DNA of 64,000 bases from Antonospora locustae. Lineage: Eukaryota > Microsporidia. How positions within the stretch are numbered: the stretch's first letter is position 1; every line of letters starts with the position of its first letter. Positions 26,062-35,867 of the stretch are shown piece by piece. The position numbers were made by a program, and so were the translations under genes. Where the stretch lies: positions 172,978 to 236,977 of the forward strand of contig CM017450.1 in assembly GCA_007674295.1 (NCBI GenBank). The letters run 5' to 3'. The notes under the pieces are model-generated. The model was not told the origin of the DNA. It worked only from the letters and a program-made list of their open reading frames with translations, and did no database searches.

Positions 26062-28835
26062 CTACTTCTTCTTCTTCTTTCTTGGGTATTCATATTCCTC
26101 GTAAGACTCGTCTGCATCATCATCATCCTCGCTATCATAGTAATCCTCCTCATCGGAGACATCCTCCTCATCTTCGCCCTCAAACTCCTCGCTTTCATCG
26201 TCGTCACTTTCATCCTCAGTGTCAAAGTCGCTCTCGATGCTCGTGTATTCCGTCTCAACATCAGTGGAGGAGTCTGAATTTTCCTCAGCCTCAGGACTTA
26301 TCAGGTCGTACCATGCATTGCTTTCGTAGAAGGCGAGTGGGTCCTGCATGATCGTCTTGAGGAGGTTGTTCCACTGTATGTTGACCTTTGTCTCCAGAAA
26401 CACAACGTTTTTCGAGTCAAAGAAGTCCTTCAGATCCGAGATGCATGACGAGTCGATGGACAGAATAGATATCGGTGGCTTCTTCTTGTCTTTCAGTATT
26501 ATTATCATGTCTGAAGTCTTGACGCCGTATACAACACGCTCAAAGTTTATAATTTCAATCTCACACAGAGTGACTACAAGGAAAGGAACGTCCACCAGTG
26601 ATACAAGACATTCGTTTGTTGGATGAATCAAAACCGATTCTCTAAATGGAACTCCGTAGAAACTCTTGTCGACATATGGTACCTCAACTTTTATTGCGAA
26701 GTTCTCTTCAATGTGCTCGATGAAAAGTTTGAATTCCCTGTTGATAGCGCTCCTTCTGTCCTCAAACTCTTTCTCAAGAACCATCTCCATGTACTCGTCG
26801 TTTCGCGTCTTCAGTGTGTCATGGGTCATGCTCATGCCAACTTCCCTATAGAACTGCAGGTTGTATGTCTTTTTTCCAACAATCATAGGATTCACCAAGT
26901 TGAAGTGCAGAATCGCCCTCTGCTCAACAGTGGCCTCCTGATAGAATGCATGCTTTATGTTCGACGCAAGAATCTCGACCGGCTGTGGCCCAAACCTCAG
27001 TCCGTTCTCGTGGAGCTCAAGGTTTGATGCTGTGCTTTTCTTTACACCGGCCCTCGCATCTGTCTTCATCAGTACATCAGTAAGCACAAGCCGCCTGCCA
27101 CGCGCCTCCTTCAATGCCTCTTGCTCGACTATTCCCTGATTCTGTGCCAAAATACTCATCTTCTCCTGAAAACTCTTTTTCATCTCCGTAATCTGGTTGA
27201 ATATCTCCTCAATGAAATGCGTAGACGCCACATAACTTGTGCTTTTAAGAGTGTCAAGACTTTTCTGTGTGCCTGCACTCTTCAGACACTCTTTCTGGTT
27301 AAAGTTTATTCTAAGCACTGCCCTGTCCCCCTCCTCTGTCTTAGACATATTCTTGATCATTGAGACATGAAACGGAACGCAGTAGTCAAACACAGGTATG
27401 ATGACAGCCTCTCCCTTTCTGTCCACGGCAATTTTTGGTTTTCGAGGCACCAGCGTTTCCTTTTTGTACGGTATGTATACTATCTCCTCTTCTCCTCTGT
27501 CACTCTCCTCATGTTTGGCGTCCCGATGATACGCTTTCATCTCCTCAATCAGCTTGTCCAGAAGCTCTTTTTGATGCTCTGTTCTTCGTATGTTTTTTTC
27601 CAGGTCCTGGTCTCTCTTACGCACTCGAATACCAATGGTTTTCTTGTCAGTCCGTATCATGATAGGCTGTGAGCGCGTTGCATTGTCCGCAACATCACTT
27701 TCCTGGTGTATATGTCCATCTGTGATGCACTGTAGCTTGTCTAAAAGATGGAAAGTGTCTGTCAGGTTTACAACCCTTGCGCCATTCTTTATCTCAAGAT
27801 TTATGACCAGCACCATGCCGCTTTCAAACACATTTCTAACAACCTCCTCCTTGTGGTAGAGCCCTGTAGAGTAGAGAACGTCTCTGTTGATGCGTCCGCT
27901 CAGACCCCTTTCACTGAATATGTCCTTCACCTTACTTCTGAATACCTCTACAGAAGATCCCGGTCTTATGAGCTCTACGACTTCTCGCTGAAGCTCGTAT
28001 ATAAGATTCAGATCGTCAGCTATGTCCTGCTCTGGGTTGAACAAAATTGTTCTTCCTATCTCTGCACAATATCCATCATACCTGACTCCTATTTTGCAAA
28101 GGATGTTGTCGTACTTTACGTATGTGTTTTCTACAGTGTTGAAATGCAGATTCTCGAGATCAAATATGCATCCGCTCTGCAAAAAAGGTGGAAACGTAAA
28201 TTCTATCTTGTCCTGGTCACCTTCAATTGCACAATTCTCCTCGTACAAGACATCCTCCACTCTGCGACCTAATTCACCATGTGTAATGCGTTTTGCGTCT
28301 GCCTGCTCCTGGNNNNNNNNNNNNNNNNNNNNNNNNNNNNNNNNNNNNNNNNNNNTTTAGCTGCCTTTTTTGCATTTTCAACTTCTATATCCTCCTTGAC
28401 CTGCATAAGGTCAAGAACCTCTCTTGTCATGTCATGGAAGGCCATGCCCTCCATGATCATCTCGCAGAACGCACCCTTTATGTTCTCTCTGTCAACAACT
28501 CCAAATTCTCTGCCAATTTTACCTATTTGACTCTTGATCTCGCTGATGTTTGAGCTGTTTTTGCTTCTGACAAGTACACGTATTTCACCACCAAGTTGCT
28601 CAAGTATGAGGGCCTTTTTGGGACTGGTAACCGCATACGTATCTGTTTTTGATATCAGCAACGCCGTCTCTGGAAGCTCGTATCCAAGTAAATAGAGAAA
28701 TATGGCAGAGTTCATGTTGGAAATTTCGACGTCTTCCGATTTTCCAAGTATCGCAAGCAACGGGCTGCTTATTTGCTTTCTGATAAGAGAAATTCGCTTT
28801 TTGAAGTTATCCTTGCAGAGAGTAACCTCCGACAT
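26062..28835 (-). CDS. SPT16: FACT complex large subunit Spt16, split by an assembly gap
   Basis: The N-terminal part (28835 down to the Ns) begins MSEVTLCKDNFKKRI and contains YLLGYELPETALLI, the Spt16 peptidase-like lobe. The C-terminal part (from 28312 down to 26062) has the rest of the peptidase-like fold, the Spt16 middle and Rtt106-like domains, and an acidic tail (Asp/Glu runs) ending in a basic KKKKK. After the gap the correct frame reads KRITHGELGRRVEDVL, a conserved Spt16 block, with no stop. The two sides are in different phases across 43 Ns, so the gap length is a placeholder; a true length of 2 modulo 3 would join them. FACT reorganises nucleosomes. The start ATG follows CCCCC. 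Confidence 0.9.
28313..28355. other. Assembly gap of 43 Ns
   Basis: A run of N inside Spt16. The sequence on each side is Spt16 coding in different phases, so the 43-base size is not exact. Confidence 0.99.
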
Positions 28836-29227
28836 GGGGGTGTTTTTTACGTATTTTTGACCGGCATGAACTTCGCTGCAGAAGCAATGATGAGAGCTGT
28901 TCTTGCTCTAAAAGCTAGTTTCAAGATACGCAGTCCTTCGGCCGTCTATGGTGTGAATGCTGTGTGCACAACAGGGCCATCTCTATCAATACACGTTTAA
29001 AACACATGGCTTGCCAATGCGATTACACACAACCTACAGGGGTTCGTGCATCAAAGACCAAAATTTGCATCATGAAAGCAGGTGCACACGCTGTGACATG
29101 AAACGCATATCAGTGTGCATCAAGGGATGTAATGTGTCTTGAATACAAAACACAGTATGACACTCGTTACAAATATTGGTAACTTCCTAAACAAAATAGA
29201 CTTAAAAGCAACAGTGCTCGTCTGGAA
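28836..29227. other. 392-bp region upstream of Spt16 and the lectin-like gene
   Basis: Divergent intergenic region. A short plus-strand frame (ending at 29000) is a continuation of the Spt16 shadow and has no protein features. No RNA gene or repeat is seen. Confidence 0.5.
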
Positions 29228-29923
29228 ATGATATCTTTCAAAGACGTATTCAACACAAGAGCTGCAAACACAGGCATCTGTTGTTGTGCGGTTAAGGCAC
29301 TGCTTGCATTTGTGAGCATATCTATGGCATTTATTATTCAGGAGAGATCTACGGGAATGTACTTCAAAAGCCCTCCGCATGGAAAAATCGAGCTAGTTCC
29401 GTCGATCTCCGATGCATCCATCTACGAGACAAAAAGAATCAATAATAGTCCCATAATTCTCAGCATAGTACACATGAAGGATGTTAACGAAAAGGGTGCA
29501 TCTAGGGCAAACGGATATGTCCTTGACTATTCAGACAGAGACAATCCTCTGATTTCATATCCATACCACGGTCTTTCAAACCAGCAGTTCTCATTTATCT
29601 TAGATAATGATGGCTACTACCAAATAGTACAGAATGGACAGAAGTTTTTGCGCTATGACTCCGCGTCGACTAGCCTAGTTGGTGGGCCGTTTGTCGACGG
29701 AGAAAACAACGGGTTTCTTCTCTGGACCAATGACGGAACCACTTGCTATTCGGGCCACAAAAAGAAGCAAGGAAGCTCATCTTTTGAGATTGACGAAGAT
29801 CTTCGTGGAAAAGATTATTATGGGGGAGGTTTGTTACGAAGTCTTAAAATTGAATCTCCTTACAATGTGTATCGAAGGAGCATTCCCTGGAGTCAAAGAA
29901 GATATAGCTTTTCGCTTTATTGA
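29228..29923 (+). CDS. Single-anchor protein, ricin-B-lectin-like
   Basis: A 231-residue protein. Residues about 16-37 (GICCCAVKALLAFVSISMAFII) form a signal anchor or uncleaved signal peptide. The body is beta-rich with repeated short motifs NQQFSFILDNDGYYQIV and NGFLLWTNDG, similar to the QxF/QxW strands of beta-trefoil (ricin B) domains. Microsporidia have families of secreted ricin-B-lectin-like proteins, sometimes linked to host-cell contact. The match here is by pattern only. The C-terminus is basic and aromatic (YRRSIPWSQRRYSFSLY). ATG at 29228 has no CCC signal. Confidence 0.5.
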   Translation: MISFKDVFNTRAANTGICCCAVKALLAFVSISMAFIIQERSTGMYFKSPPHGKIELVPSISDASIYETKRINNSPIILSIVHMKDVNEKGASRANGYVLDYSDRDNPLISYPYHGLSNQQFSFILDNDGYYQIVQNGQKFLRYDSASTSLVGGPFVDGENNGFLLWTNDGTTCYSGHKKKQGSSSFEIDEDLRGKDYYGGGLLRSLKIESPYNVYRRSIPWSQRRYSFSLY

Positions 29924-30343
29924 CAGTCCTAATTGAGACTAAAGAGTTTAAATTTGAAGGTGCGAGTTGTGTGATAACAGGTTTGGTATGATAAGGCTAC
30001 ATCGTGTGCAATGAAATTCCACAAACTTGCAGATTGATGTTCATTTCAATTAATAAAATACTTGAGCGTCAAGTTGAGTAGCGGAAGGAATGCAATAGCT
30101 GCACTTACTCGAGTTTTGCATCTACGTCCTGCACAAAAAGCCTTGTACCTATGCCTTGCCCATTCTTACCGTGATATAAGAAGCAATATACTCCTGAATC
30201 TCACGGGATATGCAGAAAAATGGTGTTCACTCTTGCATATGGAGAGAAAAAGTGCGCAAATTCTGTACATAAACAAACACACATATGGACGCAATGCTTA
30301 TGATTAATTAGGATAAGGAGTAGTATCTGCTTCAAAGTGCCGA
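29924..30343. other. 420-bp region between convergent genes, no gene seen
   Basis: AT-rich. The best plus-strand frame (to 30307) begins with TTG and has no protein features. No RNA gene is seen. Confidence 0.5.
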
Positions 30344-31531
30344 TCACTCTGAAAAAACAAAGTTTATGATGGCCCCGTTGCTGCTCATTGCAACCACAGA
30401 GTAAGTCCAGCCTCTCCTAATTACAAGTAGTGCTCCTGTGCCCAGTGTAAAGCTTGTATCTCTGACCTCAACCTTTGCCTTTCCCTTCAGAATACATATG
30501 ACCATATTCTGCACAGCCTTTTCGTTCTGGATTTGGGCTCCCTTTTTAAGGAAAAGCACTCCCGATTCAAGGTTCTCAAATGCAAGTACCTTTTTGTAAT
30601 CGCTTTTCTCAGACACAAAACACCTCGCATCATCGATACCAATCACGTCCTGCGAGCTCTTGAGCGTGAGCTTACTAGGGTAGCTTCTTTTGATTTTCTT
30701 AGCAACCTTTTCTGTCTTATACACTGCCATTTGAAACGAGTCGTTTTCAAACACTGTAGCCCTTCGCTTTGCATGCTTTAGCTTTGGTATCTTACATTCA
30801 TGTACCTCATTTTTGATGGGATCGGCCATTGTCTCTCTGTCCTGTTCAGCTTCCTTTCGTGCCTTTCCTGCCTTGGATTTGGTTCTCAGCTGTCTCAATG
30901 TTTTCATTTCCGCCTTCTCTGTTGTTTTATTGTTTTCAAAAACACTTTTTGCTTTTATTGTCTTCTTCGTAATATTGATGTGATCTGAGCTGTCATTGCT
31001 ACTTTTCTTTGAACATGAATCTTGTGCACTGCTACTAAGCAAGTCTCCCTGACTCTCCACTTTTCTGTCCACGTACACCAAATTGCACAGACTGCCCCTA
31101 GAAATCCCGGATGTACTGTCGTACTCATAGTCAACGCTAGCATTATCAGATCCCTGCACTTCCGAGTTGCCTAGTGCATTTTCAAGCATTTCTCTTTCCA
31201 TCGCAGTCACTCTTGCCGGATTGTCCTGTCCCAGATTATCACTTGGCTCTGCAGCAGCACCATCTGCTGCGTTTTCGTCTGCCATGTCGGAATCAGATAG
31301 ACCAGTTATGTCCACTGTATTGAGATCCTTTGCATATTCTCTATCAAAGCTTTTCTTATATTGTCTTAGCATTGGTTCTGAGATAGAGCTTTCGGAAAGA
31401 CAAAGACTTGCGTCGGCCTCATCTAGCTCGTGATTGGCTGCCCTCCAGTACTCCTCGATATCCATCTTCTCATAGTTAAACAGAAATGCCTTACTGTGTC
31501 TCCTGTCAAGTGGTTTATAGTTCTTCTTCAT
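30344..31531 (-). CDS. MIF2: CENP-C/Mif2-like centromere protein
   Basis: A 395-residue protein. The last ~75 residues are a cupin of the Mif2/CENP-C type: SGVLFLKKGAQIQNEKA, then ICILKGKAKVEVRDTSFTLGTGALLVIRRGWTYSV, ending INFVFSE, which in CENP-C dimerises the protein at centromeres. The middle is a long, acidic, Ser-rich disordered region, as in CENP-C. A clear RRSxRxxxxPxxYW nucleosome motif is not seen; KKIKRSYPSKLTLKS (about 298-312) could be a decayed version. The frame opens at a GTG at 31630. The ATG at 31531 has CCC eight bases upstream. Confidence 0.72.
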   Translation of the reverse strand: MKKNYKPLDRRHSKAFLFNYEKMDIEEYWRAANHELDEADASLCLSESSISEPMLRQYKKSFDREYAKDLNTVDITGLSDSDMADENAADGAAAEPSDNLGQDNPARVTAMEREMLENALGNSEVQGSDNASVDYEYDSTSGISRGSLCNLVYVDRKVESQGDLLSSSAQDSCSKKSSNDSSDHINITKKTIKAKSVFENNKTTEKAEMKTLRQLRTKSKAGKARKEAEQDRETMADPIKNEVHECKIPKLKHAKRRATVFENDSFQMAVYKTEKVAKKIKRSYPSKLTLKSSQDVIGIDDARCFVSEKSDYKKVLAFENLESGVLFLKKGAQIQNEKAVQNMVICILKGKAKVEVRDTSFTLGTGALLVIRRGWTYSVVAMSSNGAIINFVFSE

Positions 31532-31658
31532 CACCAGGGCCACGTGATGTAAATTGCACTTTGTGAATTTATAAAATAAAGTTTGGGACAGACGCAATAG
31601 CGGCAGAGAGGAATCGTGCAAGCAGCGCACTACTTATCATGATGTAGTTTGCAGGAGG

Positions 31659-32465
31659 TCAATTCGAAAAAAAAACCTTTGCAGCTCTTGTGTACCTATC
31701 TCCAAAAAGTCTCTCACAATTTTTGTTTATCTCATAGAGAACAGCTGCTGTGTCCAGTTCCTTGACGGCCGCAATAGCCTCTACAACTTGCCAGACACTA
31801 AGCGGTTCGTTTCTCCGCATCAAACTTCTTTCGTGTTCATTGATTCTTATGTACTTATATGCAGGCGAGCTCTTTCTGATCTTGCAATACGGCGAGTCTG
31901 TCTCCACCAAAAGACTTTCCAGCGGTATCTCGCGGACAACATTCACATTCGCCTCTGTCTTGAGCGAGCAACCGTTTATACCGACATACAGCCCCTTTCG
32001 AATGTAATCAATTGCCTCATCCAGATCTCCTGTAAATGAGTGCACAACACCTCCAAACGAATAGTCCGAGACTACTTCCATAAAATCGCGGTGGCAACTT
32101 CTGCTGTGAAGAAAATACGTAGCAGCACCGAGGTCCAGCTGCTGTTTGAATATATTGAGCTGCTCTGCCCTTGGTCGAAAGTGCAATCTATCAAAGTCCA
32201 GACCACACTCGCCAAGAGCAACGACGCACTTGTTCTCCAAAAGCTTTTGGAGCAGTTGCACGTTGTCGTCTCTGCTTGTTGGATGAATGCCCACATAGCA
32301 CAACGTCCCATACATTCTGGAATGTTCTATGCATTTCTCGCTAGAGCGCGTGTCCAGTCCAACAAGAATGGGAAACACGCCTGCCATGCGACACCTGCCC
32401 ATAACTTGCTCTCTGTCTCTGTCAAATGCACTGTCTGTGATGTTAAAAGCAATGTCTGTGATCAT
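31659..32465 (-). CDS. TatD-family metal-dependent deoxyribonuclease
   Basis: A 268-residue TatD protein of eukaryotic (TATDN1) type. It opens with ITDIAFNITDSAFD, where bacterial proteins have DxHxH, followed by VALGECGLDFDR (first metal Glu), LHSRSCHRDF, VVHSFTGDLDEAIDYI and VETDSPYCK (metal Asp). TatD enzymes are 3'-5' exonucleases or endonucleases used in DNA repair and DNA breakdown. The frame extends to a TTG at 32483; the ATG at 32465 follows ACCC and is used. Normal length. Confidence 0.92.
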   Translation of the reverse strand: MITDIAFNITDSAFDRDREQVMGRCRMAGVFPILVGLDTRSSEKCIEHSRMYGTLCYVGIHPTSRDDNVQLLQKLLENKCVVALGECGLDFDRLHFRPRAEQLNIFKQQLDLGAATYFLHSRSCHRDFMEVVSDYSFGGVVHSFTGDLDEAIDYIRKGLYVGINGCSLKTEANVNVVREIPLESLLVETDSPYCKIRKSSPAYKYIRINEHERSLMRRNEPLSVWQVVEAIAAVKELDTAAVLYEINKNCERLFGDRYTRAAKVFFSN

Positions 32466-32604
32466 GGGTTTCTGCAAAAGCAAGCCGTATGTGAGTGTAG
32501 AAAACTGTAAGATTCAGCAAAACATACTGCCGTTTAGCATTGGAACCCAGTGCCTCTGCCTTCAGAGTATTGCAAGCACATGATAACACAAAACATACCC
32601 CTTT

Positions 32605-33177
32605 ATGGTGCAAGACGTAAAAAGCGAGTCGCAGCTCTTGGAAATACTAAAGAAGCAAGGCTTCAGCGAGGAGATAATCACAAAGGCAATGCAGAGCACA
32701 AACTCGCGGTGCCTGGAGGACATAATAGACTACATAGAAGAGTTTCAGAAACTACACAAACAGGATCCAGACTTCAAGGTTAAGGAAAAGAGGCTTGAAG
32801 ACGACATCAGAAGAAAGCGTGAGGAAAGTCTGAAGAACCAGATGTATCTTCAGAAGCTAAGAGAGCAGATAAAGGCGGACCAGCAGGAAAGGGAGCAGAT
32901 GGCAAAGCAGAAGACAGACACAGATATAATCAAGAGCGAGGTTATCACAGACTTTGGTGAATGCACGATAAAAGTGAGATATGATGGAAAGTTTTGCATT
33001 CTGCACTTCAAAAAGACAAACACGACGGCAGACCTGCTAAAGAAAATAGAAGCTGATTTTGGTCTGAAGAGTTTCAAGCTTTTCCTTGCGTATCCCCCGG
33101 TTGAGATAATTGCAAGCGAGAGGACACTTGAGGATATTGGGCTTGTTCCAACAGGGATGGTTGTTGTTTATAAGTAA
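32605..33177 (+). CDS. UBA-UBX protein (UBXN1/SAKS1-like p97 cofactor)
   Basis: A 190-residue protein: UBA-like helices (about 8-45, LEILKKQGFSEEIITKAMQ), a charged coiled coil (55-105, Lys/Glu/Arg-rich with LKNQMYLQKLREQIKADQ) and a C-terminal UBX domain (110-190, ubiquitin-like: TIKVRYDGKFCILHF, then LFLAYPPVEI). This order matches UBXN1/SAKS1, which recruits ubiquitinated clients to Cdc48/p97. The S/G-binding FPR turn of UBX is replaced by AYPP. ATG at 32605 has CCCC just upstream. Confidence 0.85.
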   Translation: MVQDVKSESQLLEILKKQGFSEEIITKAMQSTNSRCLEDIIDYIEEFQKLHKQDPDFKVKEKRLEDDIRRKREESLKNQMYLQKLREQIKADQQEREQMAKQKTDTDIIKSEVITDFGECTIKVRYDGKFCILHFKKTNTTADLLKKIEADFGLKSFKLFLAYPPVEIIASERTLEDIGLVPTGMVVVYK

Positions 33178-33244
33178 ATGTGTAGTTCCATTCTTGCCGC
33201 ACTCCCAGTCTCTCTGCTAGCACCCCCTGTAGATCGAGAGTTAT

Positions 33245-33718
33245 ATGGACGACTTCACTACGAATCCTGATGCGGACTTCAACTTCGGGGGACATGTTGT
33301 TTCGAGACACCACATAGTATTTCAAACAAGGTTTTCAGTGCTCTTCGTCAATCTAAAGCCGTTTCTGCCAAACCACCTGCTTGTATCTCCCCGTCTTTCG
33401 CACAGGCGCCTTCAGGACCTGTCCGAGGGCGAGTGTGCAGACTTGTTTGACTCTGTAAGACTAGCAACCATCGTGCTAGGCAGGAAATATGCAGGATCAA
33501 CAATAGGCATTCAAGACGGCTTCTACGCTGGCCAAAGTGTATGCCACGTGCATGTCCACATTGTTCCAAGAAACAGTGGGCAGGTCGGCGTTACTTTAGA
33601 TGCGGAAAGAAAAAACAGATCTTTTGAGGAGATGCGTGAAGAGGCAGAACATCTAAGACATCTCTTTGATGATGCACACAACCACCTCTTGATCCCAGCC
33701 ACTAGAAAGGCCTTATAA
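33245..33718 (+). CDS. HIT-family nucleotide hydrolase, Fhit-like
   Basis: A 157-residue protein with the histidine triad HVHVHIVPR (101-109) and an N-terminal LKPFLPNHLLVSPR segment. The arrangement is that of Fhit (Aph1 in yeast), a diadenosine polyphosphate hydrolase. Normal length. The stop is 107 bp before the next gene's preferred start. Confidence 0.92.
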   Translation: MDDFTTNPDADFNFGGHVVSRHHIVFQTRFSVLFVNLKPFLPNHLLVSPRLSHRRLQDLSEGECADLFDSVRLATIVLGRKYAGSTIGIQDGFYAGQSVCHVHVHIVPRNSGQVGVTLDAERKNRSFEEMREEAEHLRHLFDDAHNHLLIPATRKAL

Positions 33719-33825
33719 AAATGCATGTTAGTTGGTTTTCAGTGAAGCACATACGCATCTACACAAACTTTTCAGTGCAAAGACGGTGGTGGCTATGTCA
33801 CAATAAATTTGAAAGCAGCGTACCC

Positions 33826-34101
33826 ATGATAGACGAGCCCTTCAGTAGCAAGGATATAGATTCTATAAAAAAGGAAATCTGCGAATATGACATCCTCAAA
33901 AAGATTCCATTAGTTGTGACATATGCTGCAGAAACACTTGTCAAAAACAGAATGCCAACTTGTGCACGTTTTCTGAGAAAAGGTTTTTATAAAGCTGCAC
34001 TCCTAGGAACATCTGTATTCTCGGTCTCAGTTCTGCCAATGCTGTATGTATATCGCTGTAACAAGAAAAATGAGGGCATGTCGCCGCTGTGTGCAGAGTG
34101 A
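33826..34101 (+). CDS. Small one-pass membrane protein, unknown
   Basis: A 91-residue protein with a hydrophilic N-terminal half and one hydrophobic segment (AALLGTSVFSVSVLPMLYVY, about 58-77) followed by a basic stop (RCNKK). The open frame extends to an ATG at 33721, only two bases after the HIT stop, but the ATG at 33826 is directly preceded by ACCC and is preferred. No family is recognised; there is faint resemblance to OCIA-type mitochondrial or endosomal proteins, too weak to use. It ends 6 bp before the Spc1 start. Confidence 0.6.
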   Translation: MIDEPFSSKDIDSIKKEICEYDILKKIPLVVTYAAETLVKNRMPTCARFLRKGFYKAALLGTSVFSVSVLPMLYVYRCNKKNEGMSPLCAE

Positions 34102-34107
34102 GATGCC

Positions 34108-34419
34108 ATGCAGCCACAGAGACGTTTCTTGGCACACTTTTACTATATACTGACTCAAACTTATACCCCTATGATAAGCAACTTGTTATGCAAAATAGAC
34201 AAGCCCTTGGATTATGTTGGCCAGGTCTCTGCAAAGAAACACCTCTACAACATCTTCTTGATAGGATATACGCTTTCATTAGTAGTTGGATTTCTGCTTT
34301 CTGACCTTCTCTACACTCTTGTGCTTGGTGTAGCAACGTTTGTCGCTGCCTTTGTTGCCGTAATTCCGCCGTGGCCGCATTACAGAAAAAACCCACTGAA
34401 GTTCAGAAGCCCAAAATAG
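34108..34419 (+). CDS. SPC1: Signal peptidase complex subunit 1 (Spc1/SPCS1)
   Basis: A 103-residue protein with two hydrophobic segments (about 49-68 and 70-86) and the family landmarks DYVGQ before the first and PPWPHYRKNPLKF after the second. Spc1 is a non-catalytic subunit of the ER signal peptidase. Its presence fits the several predicted signal-peptide proteins in this window. The ATG at 34108 gives a full-length product. Confidence 0.9.
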   Translation: MQPQRRFLAHFYYILTQTYTPMISNLLCKIDKPLDYVGQVSAKKHLYNIFLIGYTLSLVVGFLLSDLLYTLVLGVATFVAAFVAVIPPWPHYRKNPLKFRSPK

Positions 34420-34960
34420 CGCTTTTCTGTAAAGTGTGTTTCATGTCTTCGTATCAGGTGCTTTCAGTATCTATCAGAATTAATCTGCACTTGGTGGATT
34501 ACAAGCATAAATCTGCTGTTACTTACATCATGGCCCTGCTTCCAAGCAACAGATGCTAAATACGTCTATGTGGGCTTGTGTTTTACCCTGAAGTTTCTGC
34601 TTAGTCGTCTAGAACATGAGCGCCACAGGTCTTTTCCACATATTCCACGCATGCCATATTCCGATGCAGTAAATTCAACATCTGTCACTGTGTTTAACTT
34701 GCAAGGCAACGAGACAGCTTTGCTTATCAATGACACACTCACATCCCTGTTGGTCTAGCATTCGTTTTTGAATGAAACACACAACCAGGCAATCATCCAC
34801 AGTTGACATGCACACAAGAGCTATATATGCACCATGACACAGGTTCAATGTGCCCTTCAAGCCTTGTATGTAGCTTATGTATGCACACTTACAAAACGGA
34901 TGTACAGGAATTGTAAAGCCATTTTAAGTTTACCATACAATCCAGAAACTAACAGCCCTC
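34420..34960. other. 541-bp region without a recognised gene
   Basis: Only short frames exist (38 residues from 34441; a 62-residue frame from a GTG). None has protein-like features. It holds the promoter of the chromodomain gene and possibly the terminator of Spc1. No RNA gene is seen. Confidence 0.45.
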
Positions 34961-35500
34961 ATGAAAAATAAGAAGGTTTTCAATGTAGAGAAAATTGTTG
35001 ATTTTAGAGAGCTGGATGGTCGTAAGCAGTATCTTATAAAGTGGGAAGGATATTCGAGCAAGCACAACACATGGGAGTACGACGAGGATATATATTGCAA
35101 AGATCTAATAGCAGAGTATGAGGCATCCGCCATGAATAAACATATTCCAAAAAGACGAAGAAAAACAGAAAGCATAGATGAAAAAGAACAGATTAATAGC
35201 CCATCTGCCAATGTTACAAAAAAGATACACATAAAAAATAAACAAGAACCTTTCATAGACAAAGGTGCTTCAGATACCGAGTCCTGGGAAGACACCATTG
35301 AGAGTGTCATGACTGTTCAGTGGGATACAGAAAAAAAGCAGCTTTTTGTCCAGTTTAGAACAAAGGATGGAAGGATAGGTGTTGTTCCTACGTCCAGTGC
35401 ACACAATCACTTTCCTCGCGCATTGCTTAGGTTCTATGAGAAGCACATAACATTTCAATCAGACTCTGACTCAGAGACACCCAATGGCCCCGATCCATGA
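34961..35500 (+). CDS. HP1-like chromodomain protein
   Basis: A 179-residue protein. Residues 5-55 are a chromodomain, VEKIVDFRELDGRKQYLIKWEGYSSKHNTWE, with aromatic cage positions Phe/Trp/Tyr (F7, W29, Y32), where HP1 has Tyr/Trp/Tyr. A basic, low-complexity linker follows (KRRRK). Residues about 108-170 (ESWEDTIESVMTVQWDTEK, then FPRALLRFYEKHI) resemble a chromoshadow domain. This is the HP1/Swi6 architecture, which reads H3K9 methylation. ATG at 34961 is preceded by CCC (GCCCTC-ATG). Confidence 0.82.
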   Translation: MKNKKVFNVEKIVDFRELDGRKQYLIKWEGYSSKHNTWEYDEDIYCKDLIAEYEASAMNKHIPKRRRKTESIDEKEQINSPSANVTKKIHIKNKQEPFIDKGASDTESWEDTIESVMTVQWDTEKKQLFVQFRTKDGRIGVVPTSSAHNHFPRALLRFYEKHITFQSDSDSETPNGPDP

Positions 35501-35867
35501 TACTCGAGGAAAACATTCTAGAATATACAAAAAAATAAAATTGATTACATGTATTCACTATTACATTCTTGCTCTGTCCATGATTCTGCTGTGTACTTAG
35601 CAGAGCAACGCCGTTCTGCATTCGTTGATAATAAATACCATATACACGCTATATGATGTCTTTCTGCAGCGCATCTGTAAGACTTGTCTTATCTTCCAAA
35701 AACAGATTCTGCGCTGTGAAGTCTATGTGTACTAACGTTATGTGCGGACACAAAAATCCATGCAAAGCATGCGGAATACAATGCTTTTCGAGTGAACTTA
35801 TGGAATACTGGCAGTGCACAAGGCTTCAACCAATGGCTCTGTGCACCTCGTTATACCTGACTGCAGT
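35501..35867. other. 367-bp region between convergent genes
   Basis: AT-rich. One ATG-initiated frame of 72 codons (35653-35871) is Cys-rich and touches the NIPA stop; it has no signature and I do not count it as a gene. Confidence 0.45.

Noticed and set aside
26031..26351. Several frames opposite the Spt16 acidic tail
   Set aside because: They arise from the GA-rich acidic-tail codons on the other strand.
28269..28312. Stop codon TAG after the gap ending an N-terminal Spt16 fragment
   Set aside because: It is only in the phase forced by the placeholder gap; in the proper phase the sequence reads through as Spt16.
30062..30307. 81-codon plus frame
   Set aside because: Begins with TTG, no ATG early, no signature.
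34570..34758. 62-codon plus frame
   Set aside because: Begins with GTG; no protein-like features.
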